Shown one piece after another: positions 33,582 to 42,987 of a DNA stretch of 64,000 bases. Origin of the DNA: Lachnospiraceae bacterium (GTDB lineage Bacteria; Bacillota; Clostridia; Lachnospirales; Lachnospiraceae); assembly GCA_022769665.1 (NCBI GenBank), contig JALEIR010000032.1, positions 1 through 64,000 of the forward strand. The letters run 5' to 3'. Under the pieces are notes generated by a model. It was not told where the DNA came from. It saw nothing but the letters and a program-made list of their open reading frames with translations, and searched no databases. The translations under genes and the position numbers were made by a program. Each line of letters starts with the position of its first letter. The first letter of the stretch is position 1.

Positions 33582-33990
33582 CAAGTGAGAAATGCAGTGA
33601 CGAAGAGAGTACGTTTATCTTAAGTCTTGACAGAGAACATTCCGGTATATCGGTGGAAACCGCAAAAGCAGAGTGGTTTTGCAACAACCGAGAGATACCG
33701 CTGAGAGGAATGAAGACAGGGTAGGCGGAAGATGGCTTCCGAGCAGTGCACTGAACCTACATGTGAAAAGTTGTGAGGAATTTGCGGATATTCGTGAAAC
33801 TTCACCGACGAGTAATTTGGAAGGTAAGGCTGCGACAGGTTCCGCCTGTTATAGCGGATAGGGTTGGTGCCGGTATTGCCGGGATACAGACCCGATAAGG
33901 TTCGGCTTGTGAAGGCCGGATAAAAAGAAGTGGTACCACGGGCATAGGGCTCGTCTTCTTGCGCAAAATGCGCGGAAGGCGGGCTTTTTG
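33582..33990 (+). promoter_or_regulatory. T-box riboswitch leader (tRNA-Met sensing) of metG
   Basis: Fills the 507-bp gap before metG. Visible parts: Stem I start (GACGAAGAGAGTAC at about 33599-33612), distal loop with GGTGGAAACCG (about 33651-33661), and the T-box core GTGGTACCACGG around 33930-33941 that pairs with the tRNA acceptor end. A terminator follows: GGCTCGTCTTC pairs with GAAGGCGGGC (about 33948-33984) then five T. The likely specifier is ATG at 33710-33712 (Met), next to AAGAC that can pair with GTCTT in the 5' strand; this assignment is tentative. Uncharged tRNA-Met should stabilise the antiterminator and switch on metG. Confidence 0.92.
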
Positions 33991-34043
33991 TGTGTGAAAA
34001 AGGTGGTGCCGATTACATGGATATTGAAAAAGGAGAGAAAAAT

Positions 34044-36023
34044 ATGCAGAACAAAGGACCTTATTATTTAACGACAGCCATCGCTTACACCTCCGGTAAG
34101 CCTCACATCGGCAACAACTATGAAATCGTGCTGGCGGACAGCATTGCCCGGTTTAAGAGAAAGGAAGGCTATGACGTTTTCTTTCAGACCGGGACAGATG
34201 AGCATGGACAGAAGATTGAACTGAAAGCACAGGAAGCCGGCGTGACTCCCAAAGAATTTGTGGATAATGTGGCGGGGATAATCCGGGGCATGTGCGATAT
34301 GCTGAATATTTCTTATGACAAATTTATCCGTACCACCGATGAATATCATGAAAAACAGGTACAGAAGATTTTTAAGCGTCTTTATAATCAGGGAGATATT
34401 TACAAAGGAGCCTATGAAGGCATGTATTGTACGCCCTGTGAGTCCTTCTGGACAGAGAGCCAGCTGGTGGACGGCAAATGTCCGGACTGTGGCAGAGAGG
34501 TAAAACCCGCCAAGGAGGAGGCTTATTTCTTCCGTATGAGTAAATATGCGGACAGACTGATAAAACATATCAATGAGCATCCGGAGTTTATTCAGCCTGT
34601 ATCCCGCAAGAATGAGATGATGAACAATTTCCTGCTGCCCGGACTTCAGGATTTGTGTGTGTCCAGAACCTCATTTAAATGGGGAATTCCGGTGGATTTT
34701 GACGACAAGCATGTGGTGTATGTGTGGCTGGACGCCCTGACAAACTATATCACGGGCATTGGTTATGACGCCGACGGAAACAGCTCAGAGCAGTATAAAA
34801 AGTATTGGCCTGCTGACCTGCATCTAATCGGTAAAGATATTATTCGTTTCCATACTATATACTGGCCTATTTTCCTGATGGCGCTGGGTGAGCCCCTGCC
34901 GAAGCAGGTATTCGGTCATCCCTGGCTTCTGATGAGCGGCGGAAAGATGAGTAAATCGAAAGGTAATGTCATCTATGTGGACGATTTGATTGACTTTTTC
35001 GGTGTTGATGCAGTTCGTTACTATATGCTTCATGAGATGCCTTACGACAACGACGGCAATGCCACCTGGGAACTGATTGCCGAACGCACCAACTCCGATT
35101 TGGCAAATACGCTGGGCAATCTGGTGAATCGTACCATTTCTATGAGTAACAAGTATTTTGACGGCATTGTGGCTGACAAGGGTGCGGCAGATGCGGCTGT
35201 GGATGATGACCTGAAAGCTGTGGTCACCGGAACCTTTGCCAGGGTTGAGGAGAAGATGGAGACTCTCCGTGTGGCAGATGCATTGACGGAAATTTTCGGA
35301 ATCTTCAAGCGATGCAATAAGTATATTGATGAGACAGAGCCCTGGGTTCTGGCAAAGGATGAGACAAAAGCAGACCGTCTTTCCACCGTGCTTTACAATC
35401 TGGTGGAGGGAATTGTGATTGGGGCATCCCTGCTTCAGCCCTACATGCCGGAGACAGCGGAAAAAATTGCAAAACAGCTGAATACAAGTCTGCGAGACTT
35501 TGACGAGCTGGAGAAGTTCGGACTTTACCCTAACGGGAACAAGGTGACGGAACAACCTGAGATTCTGTTTGCAAGACTGGATATGAAAGAGGTGGCAAAG
35601 AAGGAAGAAGAGCTGGAGGCAGCTATGCTTGCGGCGGCTGAGAAGGAAGCGGCGGAAGAGGAAAACGAAAGCACTGTCATTGATATTGAAGCAAAACCGG
35701 AAATTACCTATGATGATTTCGCAAAACTTCAGTTTCAGGTCGGAGAAATTATAGCATGTGAAGCTGTTCCCAAGTCAAAAAAACTTTTGTGCAGCCAGGT
35801 AAAAATCGGAAGTCAGGTAAAGCAGATTGTATCCGGCATCAAAGCCCATTATTCACCTGAGGAAATGGTGGGTAAGAAAGTTATGGTGCTGGTGAACCTA
35901 AAGCCGGCAACTCTGGCAGGAGTTCTCTCAGAAGGAATGCTTCTGTGCGCGGAGGATTCGGAGGGTAATCTGGCACTGATGAAGCCTGAAAAGGAAATGC
36001 CTGCGGGAGCGGAAATCTGTTAA
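34044..36023 (+). CDS. metG: methionyl-tRNA synthetase
   Basis: 659 residues. Class I synthetase: HIGH-like motif GKPHIGN (about 14-20), zinc knuckle CTPC...CPDCGRE (about 128-150), KMSKSKGN (about 304-311), anticodon-binding helical domain, and a C-terminal EMAP/Trbp-like tRNA-binding domain (about 555-659, FQVGEIIACEAVPKSKKLL). Charges tRNA-Met. The ATG at 34044 follows AAGGAGAG; in-frame GTG/ATG codons upstream lie next to the T-box terminator and are less likely. Regulated by the T-box in front. Confidence 0.97.
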   Translation: MQNKGPYYLTTAIAYTSGKPHIGNNYEIVLADSIARFKRKEGYDVFFQTGTDEHGQKIELKAQEAGVTPKEFVDNVAGIIRGMCDMLNISYDKFIRTTDEYHEKQVQKIFKRLYNQGDIYKGAYEGMYCTPCESFWTESQLVDGKCPDCGREVKPAKEEAYFFRMSKYADRLIKHINEHPEFIQPVSRKNEMMNNFLLPGLQDLCVSRTSFKWGIPVDFDDKHVVYVWLDALTNYITGIGYDADGNSSEQYKKYWPADLHLIGKDIIRFHTIYWPIFLMALGEPLPKQVFGHPWLLMSGGKMSKSKGNVIYVDDLIDFFGVDAVRYYMLHEMPYDNDGNATWELIAERTNSDLANTLGNLVNRTISMSNKYFDGIVADKGAADAAVDDDLKAVVTGTFARVEEKMETLRVADALTEIFGIFKRCNKYIDETEPWVLAKDETKADRLSTVLYNLVEGIVIGASLLQPYMPETAEKIAKQLNTSLRDFDELEKFGLYPNGNKVTEQPEILFARLDMKEVAKKEEELEAAMLAAAEKEAAEEENESTVIDIEAKPEITYDDFAKLQFQVGEIIACEAVPKSKKLLCSQVKIGSQVKQIVSGIKAHYSPEEMVGKKVMVLVNLKPATLAGVLSEGMLLCAEDSEGNLALMKPEKEMPAGAEIC

Positions 36024-36176
36024 GAGTGCATACCTGCGGTGCAGAACCGGACTGTTTTATAAAATTTGCGTAAAGTACTTAATTTTTATGTCGAAATGAG
36101 TTATACTCGCTATAAAGGTCACAGATACCCTGTTTGGGAACAGCAGGCAATCAGCCTGAAAATGATGAGGTGGATT

Positions 36177-37154
36177 ATGGTAAAGGAAGAGTTTTATTAC
36201 GACTCACGGGACGGTAAGAGCAGACTTCATGCTGTCAGATATACCCCTGACAGGGAAGACGATATCCGCTGTGTACTTCAAATAGTACACGGCATGGCAG
36301 AGTATATCGAGAGATATGAAGAGTTTGCGGAATATATGACACAAAGAGGATTTGTTGTCACCGGTGAAGATCATATGGGTCACGGAGAATCCGTAGGTAA
36401 GGCGGGGTTATATGGTTACTTCTGCGAACAGGATCCTGCTACGGTTCTGGTACGGGACGTGCACAGACTTAAGAAAGCAACGCAAGCACTGTATCCGAAT
36501 GTGCCTTATGTCATTTTGGGACACAGTATGGGTTCTTTTATCACAAGAAACTATATGTTCCGCTACGGAACGGGAATTAATGCCGCTATCATCATGGGGA
36601 CCGGTATGCAGCCTCCCCTGGTGCTGGCCGCCTCCAGGGCTGTTGCGGGAATTCAAAAGGCTTTCTGCGGATCTGAGCATGTGAGCAGGTTAATAGATAA
36701 GCTTGCTTTCGGCAACTATAACAAAATGATCCCGGATGCTAAAACTCCCATGGACTGGCTGAGCCGAGACAGCGAACGGGTAGATAAATACATAGCAGAT
36801 CCTATGTGTGGTTTTACATTTACGGTGAATGGATTTTCCACATTATTTGAATTAATATCGCGGCTGCATAATCCGGAGAATCTGGAGCGTATTCCCAAGA
36901 AGCTTCCCGTGCTGATGATTTCGGGAGATGCGGATCCGGTGGGAGACTATGGCAAAGGAGTGCGAAAGGCGTACGACAGTCTTCACGGTGTGGGACTTGA
37001 AAATATGCAATTGAAACTTTATGAGGGCGCCAGACATGAACTGCTGAATGAGACAAATCGTGCCGAGGTAATGAGTGATATACTGGAATGGCTGGAAAAG
37101 ACCATTTTGTCCCGGGAGCAGTCAGAAAGTAATGAGCAGACGGGACAACAGTGA
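36177..37154 (+). CDS. alpha/beta hydrolase (monoacylglycerol lipase-like)
   Basis: 325 residues. Serine hydrolase fold of the lysophospholipase/monoacylglycerol lipase group (Hydrolase_4): VHGMAEYIERYEEFA (about 38-52), nucleophile elbow GHSMGSF (about 119-125), Asp in SGDADPVG (about 250) and His in GARHELLNE (about 283). All three catalytic residues are present. The substrate is a lipid ester or similar. The ATG at 36177 is chosen for TGAGGTGG upstream; the longer frame begins before a possible promoter (TATACT near 36110). The acetyltransferase gene overlaps its stop. Confidence 0.88.
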   Translation: MVKEEFYYDSRDGKSRLHAVRYTPDREDDIRCVLQIVHGMAEYIERYEEFAEYMTQRGFVVTGEDHMGHGESVGKAGLYGYFCEQDPATVLVRDVHRLKKATQALYPNVPYVILGHSMGSFITRNYMFRYGTGINAAIIMGTGMQPPLVLAASRAVAGIQKAFCGSEHVSRLIDKLAFGNYNKMIPDAKTPMDWLSRDSERVDKYIADPMCGFTFTVNGFSTLFELISRLHNPENLERIPKKLPVLMISGDADPVGDYGKGVRKAYDSLHGVGLENMQLKLYEGARHELLNETNRAEVMSDILEWLEKTILSREQSESNEQTGQQ

Positions 37155-37639
37155 TGGAGACGGAAGACAGAAAGCTGCCCTATGTAATCAGATGGGCGCA
37201 CGAAAACGAGTGGGCACCTGCCATGAAAATGATATGGCGTACATTTCTGAAATTTGAAGGCAAAGATTATACGCGGGAAGGAATTCGGAATTTTTTTGAA
37301 TTTATTACCGATGACAATCTTTATACCGCTTTCCTGAAGGGCGATTATCTGATGATGGTGGCTCTTGACGGAGAACGGATAATTGGTGCGGGAACCATCC
37401 GTAACAGAAATCATTTGTCTCTTCTGTTTGTGGATGAAAGCTATCACCGCAGAGGAGTGGGGCGTGCCATTCTCACAGCTCTTTGCAATTATTTGAAGCT
37501 GGAAGCCGGAGAGCGATATATGTCTTTAAAGGCATCTCCGTATGCCGTAAATTTTTACAGGCGGCTGGGTTTTCGGGTGGTAAAGCCTGAGGAGGAATAT
37601 TCCGGAATCCGTGTGACAGCCATGGAAAAAGTGTTCTAG
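37154..37639 (+). CDS. GNAT family N-acetyltransferase
   Basis: 161 residues. The acetyl-CoA binding motif A is clear: LLFVDESYHRRGVGRAILTAL (about 93-113, R-R-G-V-G-R pyrophosphate loop), then ASPYAVNFYRRLGFR (about 127-141, motif B with Tyr). Substrate unknown. Its ATG overlaps the last base of the hydrolase stop (TGATG), so translation is coupled. Confidence 0.87.
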   Translation: METEDRKLPYVIRWAHENEWAPAMKMIWRTFLKFEGKDYTREGIRNFFEFITDDNLYTAFLKGDYLMMVALDGERIIGAGTIRNRNHLSLLFVDESYHRRGVGRAILTALCNYLKLEAGERYMSLKASPYAVNFYRRLGFRVVKPEEEYSGIRVTAMEKVF

Positions 37640-37650
37640 GAGGATGAACT

Positions 37651-38370
37651 ATGAAATTTTTAAATTTGGACAGCCCCCTTATGCAGGGTTTGGGAAAAAT
37701 GGCTGATTTAATGTGGCTGAATGTGCTGACACTGATTTGCTGTCTGCCCATTGTGACAATCGGTGCATCATTGACGGCTATGAATTATATGGCCCTGAAG
37801 ATAGCGAGAAATGAGGAATGTTACATAACCAGAGGATTTTTTAAATCCTTCAAGGAAAACTTTAGGCAGGCAACGGTAATCTGGCTGATTTTCCTTGTAG
37901 TGATTCTGATTCTGGCAGGTGATTTTGCCATCATAAAGAGTTCGGGAGTAGAATTTGGAGATATTTTTCAGGGCATTTTCATTGCGATTTCGGTTTTGGT
38001 GCTTTTTACGTTGATGTATGTATTTCCTGTGCTGGCGAAATTTGAAAACACTGTTTTCAGAACAATTAAAAATGCATTCCTGATGAGTCTGATGCAGTTT
38101 CCCAAAACTATTTTAATGATCATTTTATATGTTATTCCGGTTGTTGTTTTCTTTTATGTGATTCAATTGATGCCTTTGGCGTTGCTCTTTGGATTGTCGT
38201 TACCTGCCTGGATTTCGGCAAAACTGTACAATAAGTTTTTCAAAAAACTGGAGGATCAGATATTGTCTGAAAGTGCACCGGAGGGTGAGACGGGCGAACC
38301 CGAGGAGGATGAGAGAATCTTTAAGGATGAATTGGACCCTGCTCTGGCAGATAAACAGATTCATCCATAA
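37651..38370 (+). CDS. YesL/DUF624 family membrane protein
   Basis: 239 residues with five or six membrane helices and the typical DUF624 start (MLLMQGLGKMADLMWLNVLTLICCLPIVTIGAS-like, about 10-42) and TRGFFKSFKENFRQATVIWL block. DUF624 proteins are often encoded with sugar ABC transporters in Firmicutes; function unknown. The C-terminal tail (about 195-239) is acidic. A ribosome site AGGAGG lies in front. The MsmX-type ATPase gene follows 220 bp later. Confidence 0.87.
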   Translation: MKFLNLDSPLMQGLGKMADLMWLNVLTLICCLPIVTIGASLTAMNYMALKIARNEECYITRGFFKSFKENFRQATVIWLIFLVVILILAGDFAIIKSSGVEFGDIFQGIFIAISVLVLFTLMYVFPVLAKFENTVFRTIKNAFLMSLMQFPKTILMIILYVIPVVVFFYVIQLMPLALLFGLSLPAWISAKLYNKFFKKLEDQILSESAPEGETGEPEEDERIFKDELDPALADKQIHP

Positions 38371-38517
38371 ACGGTTGTGGAAGTTGCTTAAGATTGGGAA
38401 CAGATTTTGGGCAATGTGACAAGCAACGGAAAAAAATGGCAGGATTATAAGCAAATCATACAATCCGCCCCAAAATCTTTGTGAAATAGTGGTATGGCGC
38501 AAAAAAGGGGTTTTCGA

Positions 38518-38523
38518 TATACT
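38518..38523 (+). promoter_or_regulatory. -10 element of the sugar-ABC ATPase gene
   Basis: TATACT at 38518-38523 in the 223-bp gap after the DUF624 gene, about 70 bp before the ATG. I see no convincing -35 at the right distance (TGGCGC is the nearest). Rest of the gap shows nothing notable. Confidence 0.45.
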
Positions 38524-38593
38524 AGATTCAGGTCGGGCGGTATGTCCGCTTTACAAGAGACAAGAAATATGTGAACATGAAAGGAGTTCTATT

Positions 38594-39706
38594 ATGGCAA
38601 GTTTATCTTTGAAAAATGTTTGCAAGGTATATCCCAACGGCTTTGAAGCAGTTAAGGATTTCAACCTTGAAATCGCAGATCAGGAGTTCATTATTTTCGT
38701 AGGACCTTCCGGATGTGGTAAGTCTACCACCCTCCGTATGATTGCAGGTCTGGAAGATATTACTTCCGGTGAACTGAAAATCGGTGACAGAGTAGTAAAT
38801 GATGTAGAGCCTAAGGATCGTGATATCGCAATGGTATTCCAGAACTACGCTCTGTATCCTCATATGTCTGTATATGATAACATGGCATTTGGTCTGAAAC
38901 TGAGAAAGGTTCCCAAGGATCAGATTGACAAGATGGTTAAGGAAGCAGCAAAGATTCTGGATTTGACACCCCTGCTTGATCGTAAGCCCAAGGCTCTGTC
39001 CGGTGGTCAGAGACAGCGTGTTGCCATGGGTCGTGCAATCGTTCGTAATCCTAAGGTATTCCTGATGGATGAGCCTCTTTCCAATCTGGATGCTAAGTTG
39101 CGTGTGCAGATGCGTATTGAGATTGCTAAGTTGCATCAGAGACTGGGCACCACCATTATCTACGTTACACATGACCAGACAGAGGCTATGACCCTTGGTA
39201 CCAGAATCGTAGTTATGAAGGATGGTGTTATTCAGCAGGTTGATACTCCTCAGAATCTGTACGAGAAGCCTTGCAATCTGTTCGTAGCAGGATTCATGGG
39301 ATCTCCTCAGATGAACTTCCTGGATGCAACCGTTAAGGTTGTTGGCGATACCGCAAATCTGGAGATTGCAGGAAAGAGCATTCCTCTGCCTCCCGCAAAG
39401 TCCAAGAAGCTGATTGAGGGTGGCTATGACGGAAAGGTTGTTACCTTTGGTATCCGTCCTGAGGATGTATATGATTCCGAGATGTTTATCGAGACCTCTC
39501 CTCAGAGCGTATTCGAGTCTACCGTAAAGGTATACGAGTTGCTTGGTGCAGAAGTTTATCTGTACTTTGATTTGAACGATGTTTCCATCACCGCAAGAGT
39601 TGATTCCCGTACAACCGCAAGACCCGGTGACAGCATCAAGTTTGCATTTGATATCGAGAAGATTCATGTATTCGATAAGGAAACTGAGCAGGTTATTACA
39701 AACTAA
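38594..39706 (+). CDS. MsmX/UgpC-type sugar ABC transporter ATP-binding protein
   Basis: 370 residues. Walker A GPSGCGKSTT (about 37-46), Q-loop, signature ALSGGQRQRVAMGRA (about 133-147), Walker B VFLMDEPLSNLDAKLR, switch His in YVTHDQTEA, and a C-terminal MOBE/TOBE regulatory domain (about 240-370). Such ATPases serve several carbohydrate importers whose own operons lack one. No permeases are adjacent, which fits a shared ATPase for, for example, maltodextrin or arabinoside uptake. A CdaR-type regulator follows, a common pairing in Lachnospiraceae. Codon use is notably biased (GGT, GAT, CTG), suggesting high expression. Confidence 0.94.
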   Translation: MASLSLKNVCKVYPNGFEAVKDFNLEIADQEFIIFVGPSGCGKSTTLRMIAGLEDITSGELKIGDRVVNDVEPKDRDIAMVFQNYALYPHMSVYDNMAFGLKLRKVPKDQIDKMVKEAAKILDLTPLLDRKPKALSGGQRQRVAMGRAIVRNPKVFLMDEPLSNLDAKLRVQMRIEIAKLHQRLGTTIIYVTHDQTEAMTLGTRIVVMKDGVIQQVDTPQNLYEKPCNLFVAGFMGSPQMNFLDATVKVVGDTANLEIAGKSIPLPPAKSKKLIEGGYDGKVVTFGIRPEDVYDSEMFIETSPQSVFESTVKVYELLGAEVYLYFDLNDVSITARVDSRTTARPGDSIKFAFDIEKIHVFDKETEQVITN

Positions 39707-39718
39707 TGAAAACATTTA

Positions 39719-39748
39719 TGGGGGTGCTGGTGACAGCACCCCCATTTT
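39719..39748 (+). terminator. intrinsic terminator after the sugar-ABC ATPase gene
   Basis: TGGGGGTGCTG and CAGCACCCCCA (39719-39744) form an 11-bp stem with loop GTGA, followed by TTTT. Strong. Confidence 0.92.
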
Positions 39749-39770
39749 GTGGTTTCAGGGAAGTTGCCAC

Positions 39771-39799
39771 TTGCGAAGGCAACAAAAATCAGTTATTAT
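39771..39799 (+). promoter_or_regulatory. promoter of the CdaR/PucR-type regulator gene
   Basis: TTGCGA (39771-39776), 17 bp, TATTAT (39794-39799), about 50 bp before the ATG. TTGCC...GGCAA (39764-39782) also forms an inverted repeat across the -35. Confidence 0.6.
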
Positions 39800-39849
39800 G
39801 TAAAAAATGGAATTGAATGTATGCTCGATAGAAAGGCGTAGGTAGCAAT

Positions 39850-40938
39850 ATGATTTCAAGTCAGACGATACAGACCAGCATTGACGAACTGAAGACAATT
39901 ACAAAGGTGGACTTGTGTGTATATGATTTGTCGGGCAATCCGGTGGCATCTACTACGGATCATATAGATATCAGCGGAGAATTAATCAATGGATTTGCAA
40001 ATTCCCCCGCGGACAGTCAGGTGATAGGGACGCATCATCTTCTGAAAATTCTGGATGAAGGTGAATTATTATATATTCTGGTTGCAAATGGAACGGGCGA
40101 TGACGTGTATATGGTAGGAAAAATTGCGGTATGCCAGATTCAAAATTTAGCCATTGCTTATAAGGAAAGATTTGACCGAAACAATTTTTTCCAGAATCTG
40201 TTGCTGGATAATCTGCTTCTTGTTGACATTTATAACAGAGCAAAAAAACTTCATATTGAGGTTTCGATGCCCAGAGCTGTTTTTTTGGTGGAGACGAAGC
40301 TTGAAAAGGATGGCATTGTGACAGAAGTCTTAAAAGGTATGTTCTCTAATCAGGCGGGTGACTATATTACTGCTGTTGACGAAAGCAGTGTTATTCTGAT
40401 TAAAGCACTGGAAGCTAACAGCACCCATGAGGATTTGATGGAAATTGCCAATACCATAGTGTCCATGGTAAATGCGGAAGCAATGATGAATGTAAGGGTA
40501 TCTTTCGGCACAGTGGTATCCGAATTAAAGGACGTTTCAAAATCCTACAAGGAAGCAAAGATGGCTCTTGATGTAGGTAAGATTTTTTATGCAGAGAAAA
40601 ATGTTGCGGCATACAGTGCATTGGGTATCGGACGTCTGATTTATCAGTTGCCGGTTAATCTCTGCAAAATCTTTATTGAAGAAATCTTTGGAGATAACGT
40701 ACCCAGTGATTTGGATGAAGAGACATTGAATACAATCAATAAGTTCTTTGAAAATAATTTGAATGTGTCCGAGACATCGCGTCAGCTGTTTGTACACAGA
40801 AATACACTTGTATACAGAATTGAAAAGCTGCAGAAGAGTACCGGACTGGATTTGAGAAATTTTGATGATGCGTTGACCTTTAAAATTGCTCTGATGGTAG
40901 TGAATTACATGAAGTATTTGGATAATAATGAGTATTAA
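39850..40938 (+). CDS. CdaR/PucR family helix-turn-helix regulator
   Basis: 362 residues. N-terminal sensory part without an obvious known fold, a GGDEF-like central CdaR domain (about 130-270) lacking catalytic residues, and the PucR-type C-terminal HTH (about 295-358: TINKFFENNLNVSETSRQLFVHRNTLVYRIEKLQKSTGLDLRNFDDALTF in part). The ligand is unknown; family members sense sugar diacids or purine products. Placement behind the shared sugar ATPase gene suggests a role in carbohydrate uptake. Confidence 0.88.
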   Translation: MISSQTIQTSIDELKTITKVDLCVYDLSGNPVASTTDHIDISGELINGFANSPADSQVIGTHHLLKILDEGELLYILVANGTGDDVYMVGKIAVCQIQNLAIAYKERFDRNNFFQNLLLDNLLLVDIYNRAKKLHIEVSMPRAVFLVETKLEKDGIVTEVLKGMFSNQAGDYITAVDESSVILIKALEANSTHEDLMEIANTIVSMVNAEAMMNVRVSFGTVVSELKDVSKSYKEAKMALDVGKIFYAEKNVAAYSALGIGRLIYQLPVNLCKIFIEEIFGDNVPSDLDEETLNTINKFFENNLNVSETSRQLFVHRNTLVYRIEKLQKSTGLDLRNFDDALTFKIALMVVNYMKYLDNNEY

Positions 40939-40995
40939 TGCGCGGAAGCTGTACGGTTTCCCGGTTTGAGATACCAAATAGGAATATATGAGACA

Positions 40996-41045
40996 ACCCC
41001 TCGAATATATTAGAGTAAAATCACGATATAGTCGGGGGGCTTTTT
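40996..41045 (+). terminator. terminator-like hairpin overlapping the ribosome site of the DUF6128 gene
   Basis: CCCCTCGA (40997-41004) pairs with TCGGGGGG (41032-41039), with an extra ATAT/ATAT pairing inside, followed by CTTTTT. The next start codon (41046) begins immediately after the T-run, and the only ribosome site (GGGGGG) is in the 3' arm of the stem. It can end the regulator transcript or block translation of the next gene. Confidence 0.75.
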
Positions 41046-41924
41046 ATGTTTTATGAGCGAAAAATCAGATATCTGGATTATTACAGAAACGGTGAACGTT
41101 TCAAAAACGGCGGTTTTGCAAAAACAGAGGTCAGAGATGATATCTTTAAGCTGGAAATAGTATTGAAAGGAATATCTCATCCGGATACTGAGTCGGTTGA
41201 TGTATTATTGTGGGGAGATGGGAGAGAAATCATTCTTGGGCAGGCTGTTGTAAAAAACTGTTGCAGCGATTTCTTTTACAGCGGTTCCCTGAAAAACGGA
41301 ATTGACGGAAGCGGGATAGAATATAGTGAAATCAGAGGTATCAGAATACCGCTGGGAATGGAGAGCGAGATATCCTGTAAATGGCAGACGGATGGAGAGC
41401 CGGTACAAAAGAAACCGGAAGAAGTGACTGCTGCAGAGCAGCACGTGAAGGAGACGCGGGAAATCGAGACAATTGAGAAAGAGTATCAGCAGGAACAAAG
41501 TGACGATAAGCAAAAAGCTTGGCCTGAGGAAGAGAACAGGGAACGGGAAAAGAAGCCCGAAACAATTGCTTTGTCGGAAGATAAGTGGTTCCAACTGTTG
41601 GCCATTTATCCTCATATTAAGCCCTTTTGCGATGAAAGGGAATATCTTTCTATTGGACCGGCAGATTTTGTGTTGTTTACGTCGGCGTCCTATCGTGCAT
41701 CAAACAACAGCTTTTTGCTGCACGGCTATTATAATTATCATCATCTTATTTTGACAAGAATAGAGAGAAGGGGCGAAATACTTTACTATTTGGGAGTTCC
41801 CGGGAATTACTACGACAGGGAAAAACAGGTGGCTGTCATGTTTGGATTTGAGAGTTTTGAATGTGCGGAAGAACCGGCCCAGAACGGTGATTTTGGTTAT
41901 TATATGATGAGAGTACAACTATAA
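41046..41924 (+). CDS. DUF6128-domain protein
   Basis: 292 residues in three parts: an N-terminal beta-rich region (about 1-115, YRNGERFKNGGFAK...), a Glu/Lys-rich linker (about 118-180), and a conserved C-terminal block (about 185-292: IYPHIKPFCDEREYLSIGPADF, NNSFLLHGYYNYHHLIL, YYLGVPGNYYDREKQVA, MFGFESFECAEEP). I recognise the C-terminal block as DUF6128, seen in Lachnospiraceae; function unknown. No signal or membrane segment. Start ATG 41046 sits directly behind a hairpin that covers its ribosome site. Confidence 0.78.
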   Translation: MFYERKIRYLDYYRNGERFKNGGFAKTEVRDDIFKLEIVLKGISHPDTESVDVLLWGDGREIILGQAVVKNCCSDFFYSGSLKNGIDGSGIEYSEIRGIRIPLGMESEISCKWQTDGEPVQKKPEEVTAAEQHVKETREIETIEKEYQQEQSDDKQKAWPEEENREREKKPETIALSEDKWFQLLAIYPHIKPFCDEREYLSIGPADFVLFTSASYRASNNSFLLHGYYNYHHLILTRIERRGEILYYLGVPGNYYDREKQVAVMFGFESFECAEEPAQNGDFGYYMMRVQL

Positions 41925-41925
41925 G

Positions 41926-42861
41926 TTATATGCCCTCATTATCAAATTCCGGGATAAAGCTTTCGGTGGCAGTTTCACCTTCCTGCTGAAAACCTTGTTC
42001 AATACCTATTTTATCTGCAAAATCCAGTATGCGATTATACTCCTCGTCAGTGATGCGACGGTTCAGTTCCGGATAAGCAGCGACATGCTTTATCGGAGTG
42101 TATTGATTCATAATGCTGACATAAATGTCGTTTCTGTAAGACTCATGAAGATATCTTAAAACTTTTTTGGAATCTTTTGCCTGCCCGGGTAAAACAAGAT
42201 GACGGACGATAACCCCTTTTTTCAACAATCCGGTAGCTGTATCAAAGATAGGTTTTCCGACTTGCCGAAGCATCTCGGAAATAGCGGCGGATGCTTTGGA
42301 AAAGTAATTCGGAGCGTGGGAGTATTTTGCAGAAAGCTCTGTGGAAAAGTATTTCATATCCGGCAGATAAATGTCAATAAGGCCTTCCAGCAGTCGAAGG
42401 GAGGATGTTTCCTCGTAGCTGCTTGTGTTATATACAACCGGAACGGATAAGCCGTTTGCTTTTGCACGATCCAGTGCAAGGCAGATGTGGGGAATAAAGT
42501 GTCCGGCCGTTACAAGATTGATATTGGCAGCACCCTTTGCCTGCAGCTCCATAAAGATTTCCGAGAGTCTTTCTATAGAAATGATTTTTCCTGTTTTTCC
42601 TGTGGCTATATTGTGATTCTGGCAAAATACGCACTGTAGACTGCACCCGGAAAAAAACACGGCACCGGAGCCTTGCGAGCCGGAGATACAGGGCTCCTCC
42701 CAAAAGTGAAGAGCTGCTCTTGCCGCGTTGATTTCTGCGGTTTGGTTGCAGAAGCCGGTCTGCCCGGCTGCACGATTGGCATGACATTGCCTGGGGCAGA
42801 GAGTGCAGTCCGTCATATATGAAATGATATCTTCGGGTGACATGTTCATATGGTTCTCCAT
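41926..42861 (-). CDS. radical SAM protein, PflA-related
   Basis: 311 residues. The radical SAM Cys motif CSLQCVFC (C-x3-C-x2-C, about 70-78) is preceded by an additional cluster CTLCPRQCHANR...GFC (about 17-35), as in the PFL-activase-like YgiQ/AmmeMemoRadiSam-like group. It likely uses [4Fe-4S] and S-adenosylmethionine; the partner is unknown. ATG 42861 is chosen for GGAG nine bases upstream; the longer frame reads through the SRP RNA. It lies about 130 bp downstream of that RNA on the same strand, and meets the DUF6128 gene tail-to-tail with 1 bp between. Confidence 0.87.
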   Translation of the reverse strand: MENHMNMSPEDIISYMTDCTLCPRQCHANRAAGQTGFCNQTAEINAARAALHFWEEPCISGSQGSGAVFFSGCSLQCVFCQNHNIATGKTGKIISIERLSEIFMELQAKGAANINLVTAGHFIPHICLALDRAKANGLSVPVVYNTSSYEETSSLRLLEGLIDIYLPDMKYFSTELSAKYSHAPNYFSKASAAISEMLRQVGKPIFDTATGLLKKGVIVRHLVLPGQAKDSKKVLRYLHESYRNDIYVSIMNQYTPIKHVAAYPELNRRITDEEYNRILDFADKIGIEQGFQQEGETATESFIPEFDNEGI

Positions 42862-42987
42862 TTCGCCGTCTCCGGACAGCGATACATATTTTTTGCTCGT
42901 ATGTTGCCTACAGGAATGAATACTTCCGAAGAAGGCGTTATTGATTGGATGGTAAAAATACAAGACCGTACACCCGTGAATAACTCC

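Noticed and set aside
33673-33861. Small gene within the metG leader
   Set aside because: The region is fully explained by the T-box; no ribosome site.
38603-39715. 370-codon open frame antisense to the sugar-ABC ATPase gene
   Set aside because: Spans the whole strongly biased gene; no start signal or recognisable protein.
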